DNA from: Chrysaora quinquecirrha
Lineage: Eukaryota > Cnidaria > Scyphozoa > Semaeostomeae > Pelagiidae
Assembly (NCBI GenBank): GCA_014526335.1
Contig: JACTAT010000048.1
Location: forward strand, 1,934,046-1,998,045
Direction: 5' to 3'
DNA length: 64,000 nucleotides
Shown here: in pieces, positions 10,003 through 19,124 of the stretch
Position numbering within the stretch: the stretch's first letter is position 1
Layout: every line of letters starts with the position of its first letter
The notes under the pieces: model-generated
Told to the model about the DNA's origin: nothing
What the model saw: only the letters and a program-made list of their open reading frames with translations
Databases searched by the model: none
Translations under genes and position numbers: made by a program

Positions 10003-12803
10003 ATCTCTGAAGTCATCAATGGCTTAGTATTCTCAATCAAAATTTACTGCTTCATATGAAATCAAAGATAAACATATGGGCAGCTTGTGGAACAACAATT
10101 TGCTGCTTGTGTTGGTATCTGCCGTGTTTCTGTGCGAAATGAGAAAAGGCTCGGTAATTTTTGCACAGGGTCAGAATATGAATTCCAACGCATTGATGGA
10201 GACTTCAAAACTGAATAGAAACGGATTCCACTCAGCAGAAAGAAGAGAACGGGATTACACTGCGGTAAAAAAGCATTGTTTTGTTTATAATTGTCACAAT
10301 CGCTCCACACGAGAAACAGCACAGGAAAATTTCATCACGAAGTCGTATTTTTTTTCTGCACGCAGCTCAAACAAAACATTATCTTTACCAATACTGCCAA
10401 TGTCTAAAATACATAATGGAGCTAATTAAAGAGCAATTGTCACTTTGAAAAAACTTCCAGTTGATTTTCAAAATATGGTAATAATATATCTAATATATAT
10501 GATATATTTGGTATGAGGAAATTAAGAACGGCCCAAACTACTGGGAAAATTGTGTGAATTTGACGCTTACTACCGAGGAAGGCTTTGGTCTACTGGGGAA
10601 CCTTCCCATGTAGTTACACTGTTACAAAATGCCTTGTATTAGTAGGTACTTTAAATTATTTGTTTTTTTTTTAGTACAAAACAGCAAGTCCGGCTTGGGA
10701 TATTGTCTTTCAAAGGGAGGAAGGAAGAAATACGTTTGGGTTGGATAAAAACGATATTGAAAAATATTGAAAAAATTGATTTAAGGATCGAGCATTTTGG
10801 TTTTAATTTGTGAGATATAGTAACCCAAAACTAGAAACATTTAGTGAGGAAGGTTTTTCAGTAGTATCTGCTTTCTATTTTACTTCATATCGTGGCTTGC
10901 ATCTTGAAATCATTCGAGTGAATGAAATTGTCTTAAAGGAACTTGAAAAATCAAAAACACATACAATCAACAAATCATTGTTATTCGGCCTTTATATTCA
11001 TGAGAGTCTGCTCATTTTACATAATCGCCCACTCCTATACTCCAAACAATCTCCTGTGTTGGATTATTCTAATTGTTCTGTCTCATCTATTTGTTTTGTT
11101 TCCCTTTGCACTTGGTTCTCTTTTGTTTTATCCCGTTGGTAAGCTATGGTTAACGCATTGCTTATTTTATTTATTTTTGTATTTTCACTTTTTATAATCA
11201 TTCTCTTATTAACAAATATATAAATTGCGAATCTTGTTTTTATTTCAACTGGAAATTGATGGACTTGCCATCTTCATTCATTTATGCCGTGATATAACGG
11301 CTAAGCCTACTTCATATAAAAACAAATATCTTCTGATATGTTGCTAGAAAATTTAAAGTTTCTTCGTGAATATATAACCTATGAATACATAAGCATAAGG
11401 CGGTAAAAACAAAGAATTTCAACAAAAATTAAGTGTAAAATTGAAAGAATTCAATATAAGCCATTATAAAAATCCCAAAACACACGTAAAAAAGATATAA
11501 GATATTTGTTAAACTGAAAGTGTTAAATAAAAATGAAATAAGTATTAAGAGACGGGTTGAGCATGTGGATATGTATAGCCTTTTTTTATCTTGAGACTAT
11601 ACGCTGTGGGAGGCGGAATCTATGATGGAGAAACAATGCATGTGGGTCCATAAGTCCTTAAGGTGTCTAAAGATGTGTGAATTTTTATAATATGTGCTCA
11701 CGTACACGTGTATGACGGCGAGTCTCACCGACGTCACTAGCATTAAAACCAGTACAAGTGAATTTATAAACTACACATGAGTGGAGCCCACCGGGATGGG
11801 ATCCTTAGGGCTAAACATATTTTGAACCTTGAAGGAAGAAAACACTAGTTTAATGTTTAAATCTTAAAAATACTTCTTAACCAGTAAACGTAACTTATTG
11901 TGTGTTATCTTTGAAAAGGAACCAATATATGACAACTTCAAGTAATGTGTATTAGTGTCCTGATTAGGTTGAGAACTACGATTACTGTTGTGTTACCAGT
12001 ATCAGAGCTAGCAGAATGAACCTTATCTAAATACTGCTTTGCAACCTTATTTACGACATTGACGGGAAAAGAATTTTTACATAATATATTAGTTAGCTTT
12101 TTATCTGCGTTTTTGCTATCAAGATCAACTGAAGATTTGTTTTTATTATACTGTTTGTAGAGATAGAACTGTTCGTGCACCAACTGAGACATAACTTGTG
12201 CTGCTATCACAGGAGTAATTAAGAATAATTTAATTTAATAAGAAACGCATCGTAAGGGACTACAGAATAATACAACAAAATGTAATTTTCTGCTATGCTG
12301 GGTTCCTGCATGATGGAGACCCTGAAGAATATTTTAGGAATGCTGTTTTGGAACTTTTGCATATGAATTTCAAGATTGTTTCGATTGACAATTCATTTTC
12401 CATTGAAATTGTGGCACTAGTTTTGATAAAACTTCTTAAAAATATTGAACTGTTTATTCACTTGATAACAAAGGTTTCTATAGAGAGAATATAACCAAAC
12501 ATGTATTGAATGAAAGAAATTGCCATGGTTGCGTAACTGCTAATAAAGAACTGGTGGTATTTTTGTCACTTTTGTCGTGTCGTGTTGTTATTTAATACGG
12601 GGATTGGTCAAATTATCAACCGTTTGCTATTTTCGCAGGCATATTTAGCAAGCGCTATTTCTAGTTAATATAATATAGTAGCTAAAATTTGTTTAGTTTG
12701 TTGGTAAAGGCTGATCATATTCGAACAGTGATAAAATATGAAGCTTTTGTAAGAACTTCCATTCCTTCCCGGCCTTACTGATAAAGCATTAATTTCCAAT
12801 TCA
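10003..12803. other. Intronic sequence without recognised elements
   Basis: These 2.8 kb are AT-rich and show no recognisable coding sequence. Short frames exist (for example 10076-10429 plus and 12210-11938 minus), but they have no family signature and their composition matches the surrounding non-coding DNA. Confidence 0.45.
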
Positions 12804-13214
12804 TTATAAAGCAAAATCATCTGCATTCCAAACATATCCTATTATCACAATATGTGTCCATATCCTTTTACGAACGCAAATCTTGAGATAGAAGATATCT
12901 CTTGCTGAATTATTGAAAAATAATTTGATGCGCCAGTCAACTACCTTCTTCCTATGGTAGGATATAGACAGTGTATATGGTAGGAACAATTGCAGATGTC
13001 TAGGGTCCACTAAATTCATGGTCCAAGCCTTGCAAACGTATGTGGCAATCGGGAAAAATTAGCAACCGTACTAGACGAATCTTAGATTCCTTCCTTATGT
13101 GACTGTTCATTCAGTTACGTGTGAGGGCTCTGCTGACTTTGTTTGACCAATGCGGCTTCGATATTCCTTCTCATAATCATCCTTTTTATTGGTAATGGAT
13201 CCCAGGAAGTTAAA
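12804..13214 (-). pseudogene. RTE-type LINE remnant interrupted by the palindrome
   Basis: On the minus strand the sequence ending at 13214 encodes DTFNFLGSITNKKDDYEKE and RSRIGQTKSA. After a frameshift it encodes RKESKIRLVRLLIFP, then ATYVCKAWTMN, and later VRKRIWTHIV. This is the order of the post-palm region of RTE/BovB-type RTs (FKYLGSI, EI..RI..AK.AF, K..L..ALV.., YG.E.W, RKR.L.W.GHV). The codons just upstream (KVDT) are split by the palindromic element. Right-flank sequence from 19119 onward resumes the frame when the element and one TGTGTC copy are removed. Several stops and frameshifts are present, so this is a dead copy. Confidence 0.7.
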
Positions 13215-13220
13215 TGTGTC
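13215..13220. repeat. Target site duplication TGTGTC, left copy
   Basis: TGTGTC stands directly before the left terminus of the palindromic element and again directly after its right terminus (19119-19124). Removing the element and one copy restores an uninterrupted LINE reading frame across the site, which independently supports a 6-bp duplication. Confidence 0.88.
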
Positions 13221-13269
13221 AGTAGGTTGTAAAGAGGGCGCTGTGCAGACACGAGCGTCCTGCAGACAG

Positions 13270-13401
13270 TGACGTCATCAGTGACGTCATCAGGTCGTGC
13301 TATAGTGCGACGAGTTTCTCCAACCTCAAGAGTTCCTTAGCCGCTAGCCTCGTTTCCGATTTAACAATCTAGAACTTTCCAGAATGTTCCAGGTGACGTC
13401 A
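13270..13401. promoter_or_regulatory. Three CRE/ATF sites, left arm tip
   Basis: Perfect TGACGTCA palindromes lie at 13270-13277, 13282-13289 (12 bp apart) and 13394-13401. TGACGTCA is the consensus site for CREB/ATF-type bZIP factors. The mirror set is at 18938-18945, 19050-19057 and 19062-19069. Confidence 0.6.
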
Positions 13402-13797
13402 TCAAGTCATAACGCAGATGTTAAATAATAAAGAGGTTCAATTTGCATCAATTCAATTTGCATCAATTTTCCGATTTAACAATCTAGAAGTTTCCAGAAT
13501 GTTCCAGAACATCTCTAAGAATCCTACAATCTGATTAGCTAGAACTTTCTAGAAGTTTCCAGAAGTTTCCAGAAATCCTACAATCTGATTAATTATGATG
13601 GCGTAATAATAATTCGAACGCGACGTTTGAATCGTTTATTAAATAAAATAACATAATAATCCTACAATTTGATTAACTAGAACTTTCCAGAAGTTTCCAG
13701 AATGTTCCAGAACGTCCCTAAGAATCCTGCAATCTGATTGGTTAGAACTTTCCAGAACTTTCCAGAAAGTTCCAGAAAGTTCCACAAGATTCTAGAA
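13372..13797. promoter_or_regulatory. Heat-shock element arrays, left arm
   Basis: Five runs of alternating GAA and TTC triplets at exact 5-bp spacing occur at 13372-13389, 13487-13509, 13542-13574, 13680-13712 and 13745-13797. The last has eleven successive units with a single degenerate one. Alternating nGAAn/nTTCn is the binding site of heat shock factor trimers, for which three units suffice. The runs alternate with repeated 'CAATCTGATT' segments carrying ATTGG (inverted CCAAT). The mirror-image runs lie in the right arm. Confidence 0.75.
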
Positions 13798-13817
13798 ACG
13801 AGAAATCCTGCAATCTG

Positions 13818-13864
13818 ATTGGTTAATAATTTAAACATCACGTTCGATCGATCAATCTATAAAA
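13818..13864 (+). promoter_or_regulatory. Inward-facing CCAAT/TATA promoter candidate, left arm
   Basis: An inverted CCAAT box (ATTGG, 13818-13822) and TATAAAA (13858-13864) follow the longest heat-shock element run (13745-13797). The order HSE-CCAAT-TATA within 120 bp is that of classical hsp promoters. Transcription would run into the element. The mirror copy in the right arm has TATA at 18475-18481 on the minus strand. Confidence 0.55.
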
Positions 13865-14044
13865 TCGAACACACGATCCCAATCGTCTTCCACAATCTAA
13901 AAGGAATAGCCTACTATCTCATTGGTTGAAGCTTATATTAGCATACTTTTATAGAACTATTAGCTGAGACTTGGGAATTGGTACATAGAACAAGTCCATA
14001 ACGGAGATTCAAAATATATATCTACAATATAAACAACCATCAAC

Positions 14045-14173
14045 TGCGCATGCGCAGTAGTTATATCAATAACGGTAAGAGCTAGAGGCCTGGGACCTAG
14101 CATGTAGAACAAAGAAGTAATAGAGATTTAAATGATGTATGTCATATAAACATTTATTAAATAGCGCATGCGC
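14045..14173. promoter_or_regulatory. NRF1-type palindromic sites, left arm
   Basis: TGCGCATGCGCA (14045-14056) and GCGCATGCGC (14164-14173) match the palindromic NRF1 consensus. They are the only such CpG-rich sites in this AT-rich region. The mirror sites are 18283-18294 and 18166-18175. Confidence 0.5.
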
Positions 14174-14378
14174 AATAGCAATATCTCTAATAGCTTTTGG
14201 TTTAATCCATGGTTTATGAGTATTATCTAAGCTTATACAATTCATTGTCCGTATATGGACAGTAGCCGTTGATTTACAACCTTATTTTCAAAGAATGACA
14301 ACACATGAAAACGACACTATTTTCTAACAGTACATTAATGAACAATAATGTAAAAAAATTTTTTAGGTATAGCTATTT

Positions 14379-14885
14379 CTAGTTATTTCCATAGTATGGG
14401 AATAATCGAGTACTAGCATATTGAACTTCATTCACAGCAGCATCCTCAGAATTACTAGCTTCCTCTTCTTCATCATTCTTTGCTTGACGTATGATGAGAT
14501 ATTTTCTTTTCTCAATAGCATAATCTAAGGCCTCTTGCATATCCATACCATCTTCTTTCTGTGCTTTTTGCATGGTTGCTATAACTGCAGTCACAACAGC
14601 ATCATTTTCAAAACTTCTATTATATAAAAATTTACGTCTGAAAACTTGCAGTATGTTTTCATCTTTATCAACTTCCCTACGCATTGAAGGCCATACATTC
14701 CCTAAAGGAAGATCCTCCTCAGTGTTGACAGTTTCATCATCATCATGGTCACTTTCAGCTTCTATCTCATCATCATCTGAGTCAGACTCTTCACTACTCT
14801 CATCGTGCATCTCTTCTTCATGTGGCTTAACATTACTTTTAAACTTGGAAGAGAATTCACAATGATCACATTTATACTGATTCAT
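14379..14885 (-). CDS. Zinc-finger/acidic protein of the palindrome, left copy
   Basis: A 168-codon ORF identical in protein sequence to the ORF at 17454-17960 on the other arm. Residues 4-27 form one C2H2-type finger: Cys6, Cys9, His22 and His27 in the spacing C-x2-C-x12-H-x4-H. Residues 28-61 are strongly acidic (runs of E, S and D), a region likely to be disordered. Residues 70-140 look helical and mixed-charge (FRRKFLYNRSFENDAVVTAV, ALDYAIEKRKYLII). A TATA box (mirror of 17377-17383) lies at 14956-14962, 71 bp upstream of the ATG. It is not recognised as a known family; a DNA-binding or replication-accessory role for the element is only a guess. It reads outward, away from the array. Confidence 0.8.
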   Translation of the reverse strand: MNQYKCDHCEFSSKFKSNVKPHEEEMHDESSEESDSDDDEIEAESDHDDDETVNTEEDLPLGNVWPSMRREVDKDENILQVFRRKFLYNRSFENDAVVTAVIATMQKAQKEDGMDMQEALDYAIEKRKYLIIRQAKNDEEEEASNSEDAAVNEVQYASTRLFPYYGNN

Positions 14886-15039
14886 GATTAGCGGTTTACT
14901 TATAATTGTCGACTACCACTAAAACACATGAGTCCTAGAGCATAAACTCGCTTGAATTTATAGACTGGTTCTTCCATTCAATATGATGTGGGAAAGGAAT
15001 TCCACACTTGCGCAGGAAGGATGTTTCCAATCAGACCAT

Positions 15040-15630
15040 ACCTAATCCATTGTTAATCCTTATTGAACCTCACTAATCATACCTAATCCATAGTTAATCC
15101 TTACTGATCCTTAGCTAATCCTTACCAGATCCTTAGATAATCATTACCTGATCCTTGCTGATCATTACTGATCCTTACTGATCCTTAGCTAATCTTTACT
15201 GATCCTTATCTCATCCTTACTGATCCTTAGCTAATTCTTACTGATCCTTAGCTAATCCTTAACTAATCCTTAGCTAATCATTATCCAATCCTCACTGATC
15301 CTCACTAATCATTAGCTAATCCTTACTGATCCTTAGCTAATCTTACTGATCCTCACTAATCCTTACTGCTCCTTAGCTAATCCTTGATCCTCTGATCCTC
15401 ACTGATCATTACTGATCCTTAGTGATCCTTACTGATCCTCACTAATCATTAGCTAATCCTTACAGATCCTTAGCTGATCCTTACTGATCCTTAACAAATC
15501 ATTACTGATCCTTAGCTGATCCTCACTAATCCTTAATGATCCTTAACTAATCATTACCTGATCCTGAGCTAATCCTTACTGATCATTACTAATCCTTACT
15601 GATCCTTACTGATCCTCAGCTAATCATTAC
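15040..15630. repeat. GATC-rich ~10-bp array, left (CTGATCCTTA) orientation
   Basis: This is an irregular tandem array of 10- to 11-bp words in the orientation CTGATCCTTA / CTAATCATTA. It pairs as reverse complement with 16708-17299. At 15631 (after TAATCATTAC) the orientation switches in a single step. Confidence 0.85.
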
Positions 15631-17299
15631 AGCTCAGGATGAGCATTAGTAATGATCAGTAAGGATTAGTAATGATCAGCAAGGATCAGTAAGGATTAGT
15701 AATGATCAGTAAGGATCAGCTAAGGATCAGTAATGATCAGTAAGGATTAGTAATGATTAGTGAGGATCAGCTAAGGATCAGTGAGGATTAGCTCAGGATC
15801 AGTAATGATTAGTGAGGATCAGGTAATCATTAGTTAAGGATCAGTAATGATTAGGTTAGGATCAGTAAGGATTAGCTAAGGATCAGTGAGGATCAGTAAT
15901 GATTAGTTAAGGATCGGTAATGATTAATGAGGATCAGTAATGATTAGTGAGGATCAGGTAATGATTAGTTAAGGATCAGTAATGATTAGGTGAGGATCAG
16001 TAAGGATTAGCTAAGGATCAGTGAGGATCAGGTAATGATTAGTTAAGGATCAGTAATGATTAGTGAGGATCAGGTAATCATTAGTTAAGGATCAGTAATG
16101 ATTAGGTTAGGATCAGTAATGATTAGTTAAGGATCGGTAATGATCAGTAAGAATTAGGTTAGGATCAGGTAATGATTAGGTGAGGATCAGTACGGATTAG
16201 GTGAGGATCAGTACGGATTAGTTAAGGATCAGTGAGGATCAGTAATGATTAGCTAAGGATCGGTAATGATTAGTGAGGATCAGGTAATCATTAGTTAAGG
16301 ATCAGTAATGATTAGGTTAGGATCAGTAAGGATTAGCTAAGGATCAGTGAGGATCAGTAAGGATTAGGTTAGAATCAGGTAATGATTAGTGAGGATCAGG
16401 TAATGATTAGTTAAGGATCAGTAATGATTAGGTGAGGATCAGTAAGGATTAGCTAAGGATTAGTGAGGATCAGTAAGGATTAGATTAGGATCAGGTAATG
16501 ATTAGTGAGGATCAGTAATGATTAGGTGAGGATCAGGTAATGATTAGTTAAGGATCAGTAATGATTAGGTGAGGATCAGTTAGGATTAGCTAAGGATCAG
16601 TGAGGATTAGTGAGAATCAGTAAGGATTAAATAAGGATCAGTAAGGATCAGCTAAGGATCAGTAAGGATCAGTAATGATCAGCAAGGATTCGCTCAGGAT
16701 CAGTAATGATTAGCTAAGGATCAGTTAAGGATCAGTAAGGATCAGTAATGATCAGCAAGGATCAGTAATGATCAGGTTAGGATCAGTAATGATCAGTAAG
16801 GATTAGCTAAGGACCAGTAAGGATTAGTGAGGATCAGCTAAGGATCAGTAATGATTTGTTAAGGATCAGTAAGGATCAGCTAAGGATCTGTAAGGATTAG
16901 CTAATGATTAGTGAGGATCAGTAAGGATCACTAAGGATCAGTAATGATCAGTAAGGATTAGCTAAGGAGCAGTAAGGATTAGTGAGGATCAGTAAGGATT
17001 AGCTAAGGATCAGTAAGGATTAGCTAATGATTAGTGAGGATCAGTGAGGATTGGATAATGATTAGCTAAGGATTAGTTAAGGATTAGCTAAGGATCAGTA
17101 AGAATTAGCTAAGGATCAGTAAGGATGAGATAAGGATCAGTAAAGATTAGCTAAGGATCAGTAAGGATCAGTAATGATCAGCAAGGATCAGGTAATGATT
17201 ATCTAAGGATCTGGTAAGGATTAGCTAAGGATCAGTAAGGATTAACTATGGATTAGGTATGATTAGTGAGGTTCAATAAGGATTAACAATGGATTAGGT
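15631..17299. repeat. GATC-rich ~10-bp array, right (GGATCAGTAA) orientation
   Basis: Same repeat family in the opposite orientation, with words such as GGATCAGTAA, GGATTAGCTAA and TGATTAGTGA. The unit length is close to one DNA helical turn. About 1.1 kb (15631-16707) has no partner in the left arm and would form the loop of a fully extruded cruciform. The array has no coding potential. Confidence 0.85.
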
Positions 17300-17376
17300 A
17301 TGGTCTGATTGGAAACATCCTTCCTGCGCAAGTGTGGAATTCCTTTCCCACATCATATTGAATGGAAGAACCAGTC

Positions 17377-17383
17377 TATAAAT
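17377..17383 (+). promoter_or_regulatory. TATA box ahead of the right-arm ORF
   Basis: TATAAAT at 17377-17383 lies 71 bp before the ATG at 17454, between the array and the ORF. Its mirror in the left arm is at 14956-14962. The array would be the immediate upstream region of both outward promoters. Confidence 0.5.
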
Positions 17384-17453
17384 TCAAGCGAGTTTGTGCT
17401 CTAGGACTCATGTGTTTTAGTGGTAGTCGACAATTATAAGTAAACCGCTAATC

Positions 17454-17960
17454 ATGAATCAGTATAAATGTGATCATTGTGAATTCTCTTCCAAGTTTAA
17501 AAGTAATGTTAAGCCACATGAAGAAGAGATGCACGATGAGAGTAGTGAAGAGTCTGACTCAGATGATGATGAGATAGAAGCTGAAAGTGACCATGATGAT
17601 GATGAAACTGTCAACACTGAGGAGGATCTTCCTTTAGGGAATGTATGGCCTTCAATGCGTAGGGAAGTTGATAAAGATGAAAACATACTGCAAGTTTTCA
17701 GACGTAAATTTTTATATAATAGAAGTTTTGAAAATGATGCTGTTGTGACTGCAGTTATAGCAACCATGCAAAAAGCACAGAAAGAAGATGGTATGGATAT
17801 GCAAGAGGCCTTAGATTATGCTATTGAGAAAAGAAAATATCTCATCATACGTCAAGCAAAGAATGATGAAGAAGAGGAAGCTAGTAATTCTGAGGATGCT
17901 GCTGTGAATGAAGTTCAATATGCTAGTACTCGATTATTCCCATACTATGGAAATAACTAG
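17454..17960 (+). CDS. Zinc-finger/acidic protein of the palindrome, right copy
   Basis: A 168-codon ORF starting MNQYKCDHCEFSSKFKSN, the exact inverted duplicate of 14379-14885. It has one C2H2-type finger (Cys6, Cys9, His22, His27), an acidic Ser/Asp/Glu tract at 28-61, a helical C-terminal half, and the end RLFPYYGNN. It is the only long frame in the arm outside simple sequence and is kept open in both copies. That suggests either selection or recent copying of one arm onto the other. A poly(A) signal AATAAA lies at 18181-18186. No known domain beyond the finger is recognised. It could instead be a cargo gene or a remnant of a larger element. Confidence 0.8.
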   Translation: MNQYKCDHCEFSSKFKSNVKPHEEEMHDESSEESDSDDDEIEAESDHDDDETVNTEEDLPLGNVWPSMRREVDKDENILQVFRRKFLYNRSFENDAVVTAVIATMQKAQKEDGMDMQEALDYAIEKRKYLIIRQAKNDEEEEASNSEDAAVNEVQYASTRLFPYYGNN

Positions 17961-18165
17961 AAATAGCTATACCTAAAAAATTTTTTTACATTATTGTTCA
18001 TTAATGTACTGTTAGAAAATAGTGTCGTTTTCATGTGTTGTCATTCTTTGAAAATAAGGTTGTAAATCAACGGCTACTGTCCATATACGGACAATGAATT
18101 GTATAAGCTTAGATAATACTCATAAACCATGGATTAAACCAAAAGCTATTAGAGATATTGCTATT

Positions 18166-18294
18166 GCGCATGCGCTATTTAATAAATGTTTATATGACAT
18201 ACATCATTTAAATCTCTATTACTTCTTTGTTCTACATGCTAGGTCCCAGGCCTCTAGCTCTTACCGTTATTGATATAACTACTGCGCATGCGCA
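18166..18294. promoter_or_regulatory. NRF1-type palindromic sites, right arm
   Basis: GCGCATGCGC at 18166-18175 and TGCGCATGCGCA at 18283-18294, mirror images of the left-arm sites. Same interpretation and same caution: motif match only. Confidence 0.5.
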
Positions 18295-18474
18295 GTTGAT
18301 GGTTGTTTATATTGTAGATATATATTTTGAATCTCCGTTATGGACTTGTTCTATGTACCAATTCCCAAGTCTCAGCTAATAGTTCTATAAAAGTATGCTA
18401 ATATAAGCTTCAACCAATGAGATAGTAGGCTATTCCTTTTAGATTGTGGAAGACGATTGGGATCGTGTGTTCGA

Positions 18475-18521
18475 TTTTATAGATTGATCGATCGAACGTG
18501 ATGTTTAAATTATTAACCAAT
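18475..18521 (-). promoter_or_regulatory. Inward-facing CCAAT/TATA promoter candidate, right arm
   Basis: On the minus strand, TATAAAA (18475-18481) is preceded by an inverted CCAAT box (18517-18521) and the long heat-shock element run (18542-18594). It mirrors the left-arm promoter candidate. Confidence 0.55.
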
Positions 18522-18541
18522 CAGATTGCAGGATTTCTCGT

Positions 18542-18967
18542 TTCTAGAATCTTGTGGAACTTTCTGGAACTTTCTGGAAAGTTCTGGAAAGTTCTAACCA
18601 ATCAGATTGCAGGATTCTTAGGGACGTTCTGGAACATTCTGGAAACTTCTGGAAAGTTCTAGTTAATCAAATTGTAGGATTATTATGTTATTTTATTTAA
18701 TAAACGATTCAAACGTCGCGTTCGAATTATTATTACGCCATCATAATTAATCAGATTGTAGGATTTCTGGAAACTTCTGGAAACTTCTAGAAAGTTCTAG
18801 CTAATCAGATTGTAGGATTCTTAGAGATGTTCTGGAACATTCTGGAAACTTCTAGATTGTTAAATCGGAAAATTGATGCAAATTGAATTGATGCAAATTG
18901 AACCTCTTTATTATTTAACATCTGCGTTATGACTTGATGACGTCACCTGGAACATTCTGGAAAGTTC
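18542..18967. promoter_or_regulatory. Heat-shock element arrays, right arm
   Basis: Runs of alternating TTC/GAA triplets at strict 5-bp steps occur at 18542-18594 (eleven units, one degenerate), 18627-18659 (seven), 18765-18797 (eight), 18830-18852 (five) and 18950-18967 (four). The periodic spacing is what separates them from general TTCTGGAA-rich sequence. Confidence 0.75.
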
Positions 18968-19069
18968 TAGATTGTTAAATCGGAAACGAGGCTAGCGGCT
19001 AAGGAACTCTTGAGGTTGGAGAAACTCGTCGCACTATAGCACGACCTGATGACGTCACTGATGACGTCA
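18938..19069. promoter_or_regulatory. Three CRE/ATF sites, right arm tip
   Basis: TGACGTCA at 18938-18945, 19050-19057 and 19062-19069, within 180 bp of the right terminus. Confidence 0.6.
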
Positions 19070-19118
19070 CTGTCTGCAGGACGCTCGTGTCTGCACAGCG
19101 CCCTCTTTACAACCTACT

Positions 19119-19124
19119 TGTGTC
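19119..19124. repeat. Target site duplication TGTGTC, right copy
   Basis: Exact repeat of 13215-13220, directly after the terminal ...CCTACT of the palindromic element. Confidence 0.88.

Larger units (their letters stand above)
13221..19118. mobile_element. 5.9-kb near-perfect palindromic transposable element
   Basis: The ends are inverted copies (AGTAGGTTGTAAAGAGGGCG on the left). Every landmark in one arm has its mate at a position that sums to 32339: termini 13221/19118, ORF ends 14379/17960 and 14885/17454. There is thus no net length difference between these landmarks across 1.66 kb. Only rare mismatches are visible, such as 14943/17396. Arm identity continues into the central array to about 15630/16708, giving arms of about 2.4 kb and an array-only loop of about 1.1 kb. 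A 6-bp TSD (TGTGTC) and 5'-AG...CT-3' ends match those reported for Polinton/Maverick elements. No polymerase, integrase, ATPase or transposase frame exists inside, so it must be non-autonomous. It sits in an RTE-type LINE within an intron of the aminopeptidase gene. Confidence 0.93.

Noticed and set aside
10076..10429. 117-codon plus frame in the intron
   Set aside because: No recognisable motif, AT-rich surroundings, overlapping antisense frame of similar length; taken as chance.
14572..14865. Frames antisense to the palindrome ORF (97 codons, also 17474-17767)
   Set aside because: Shadow of the acidic Asp/Glu/Ser-rich tract read on the other strand (Ser-rich); the zinc-finger frame is the better call.
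15040..17299. GATC array considered as a CRISPR-like or integron-like array
   Set aside because: Units are about 10-11 bp without spacers, and the window is plainly eukaryotic. It is a simple tandem array.
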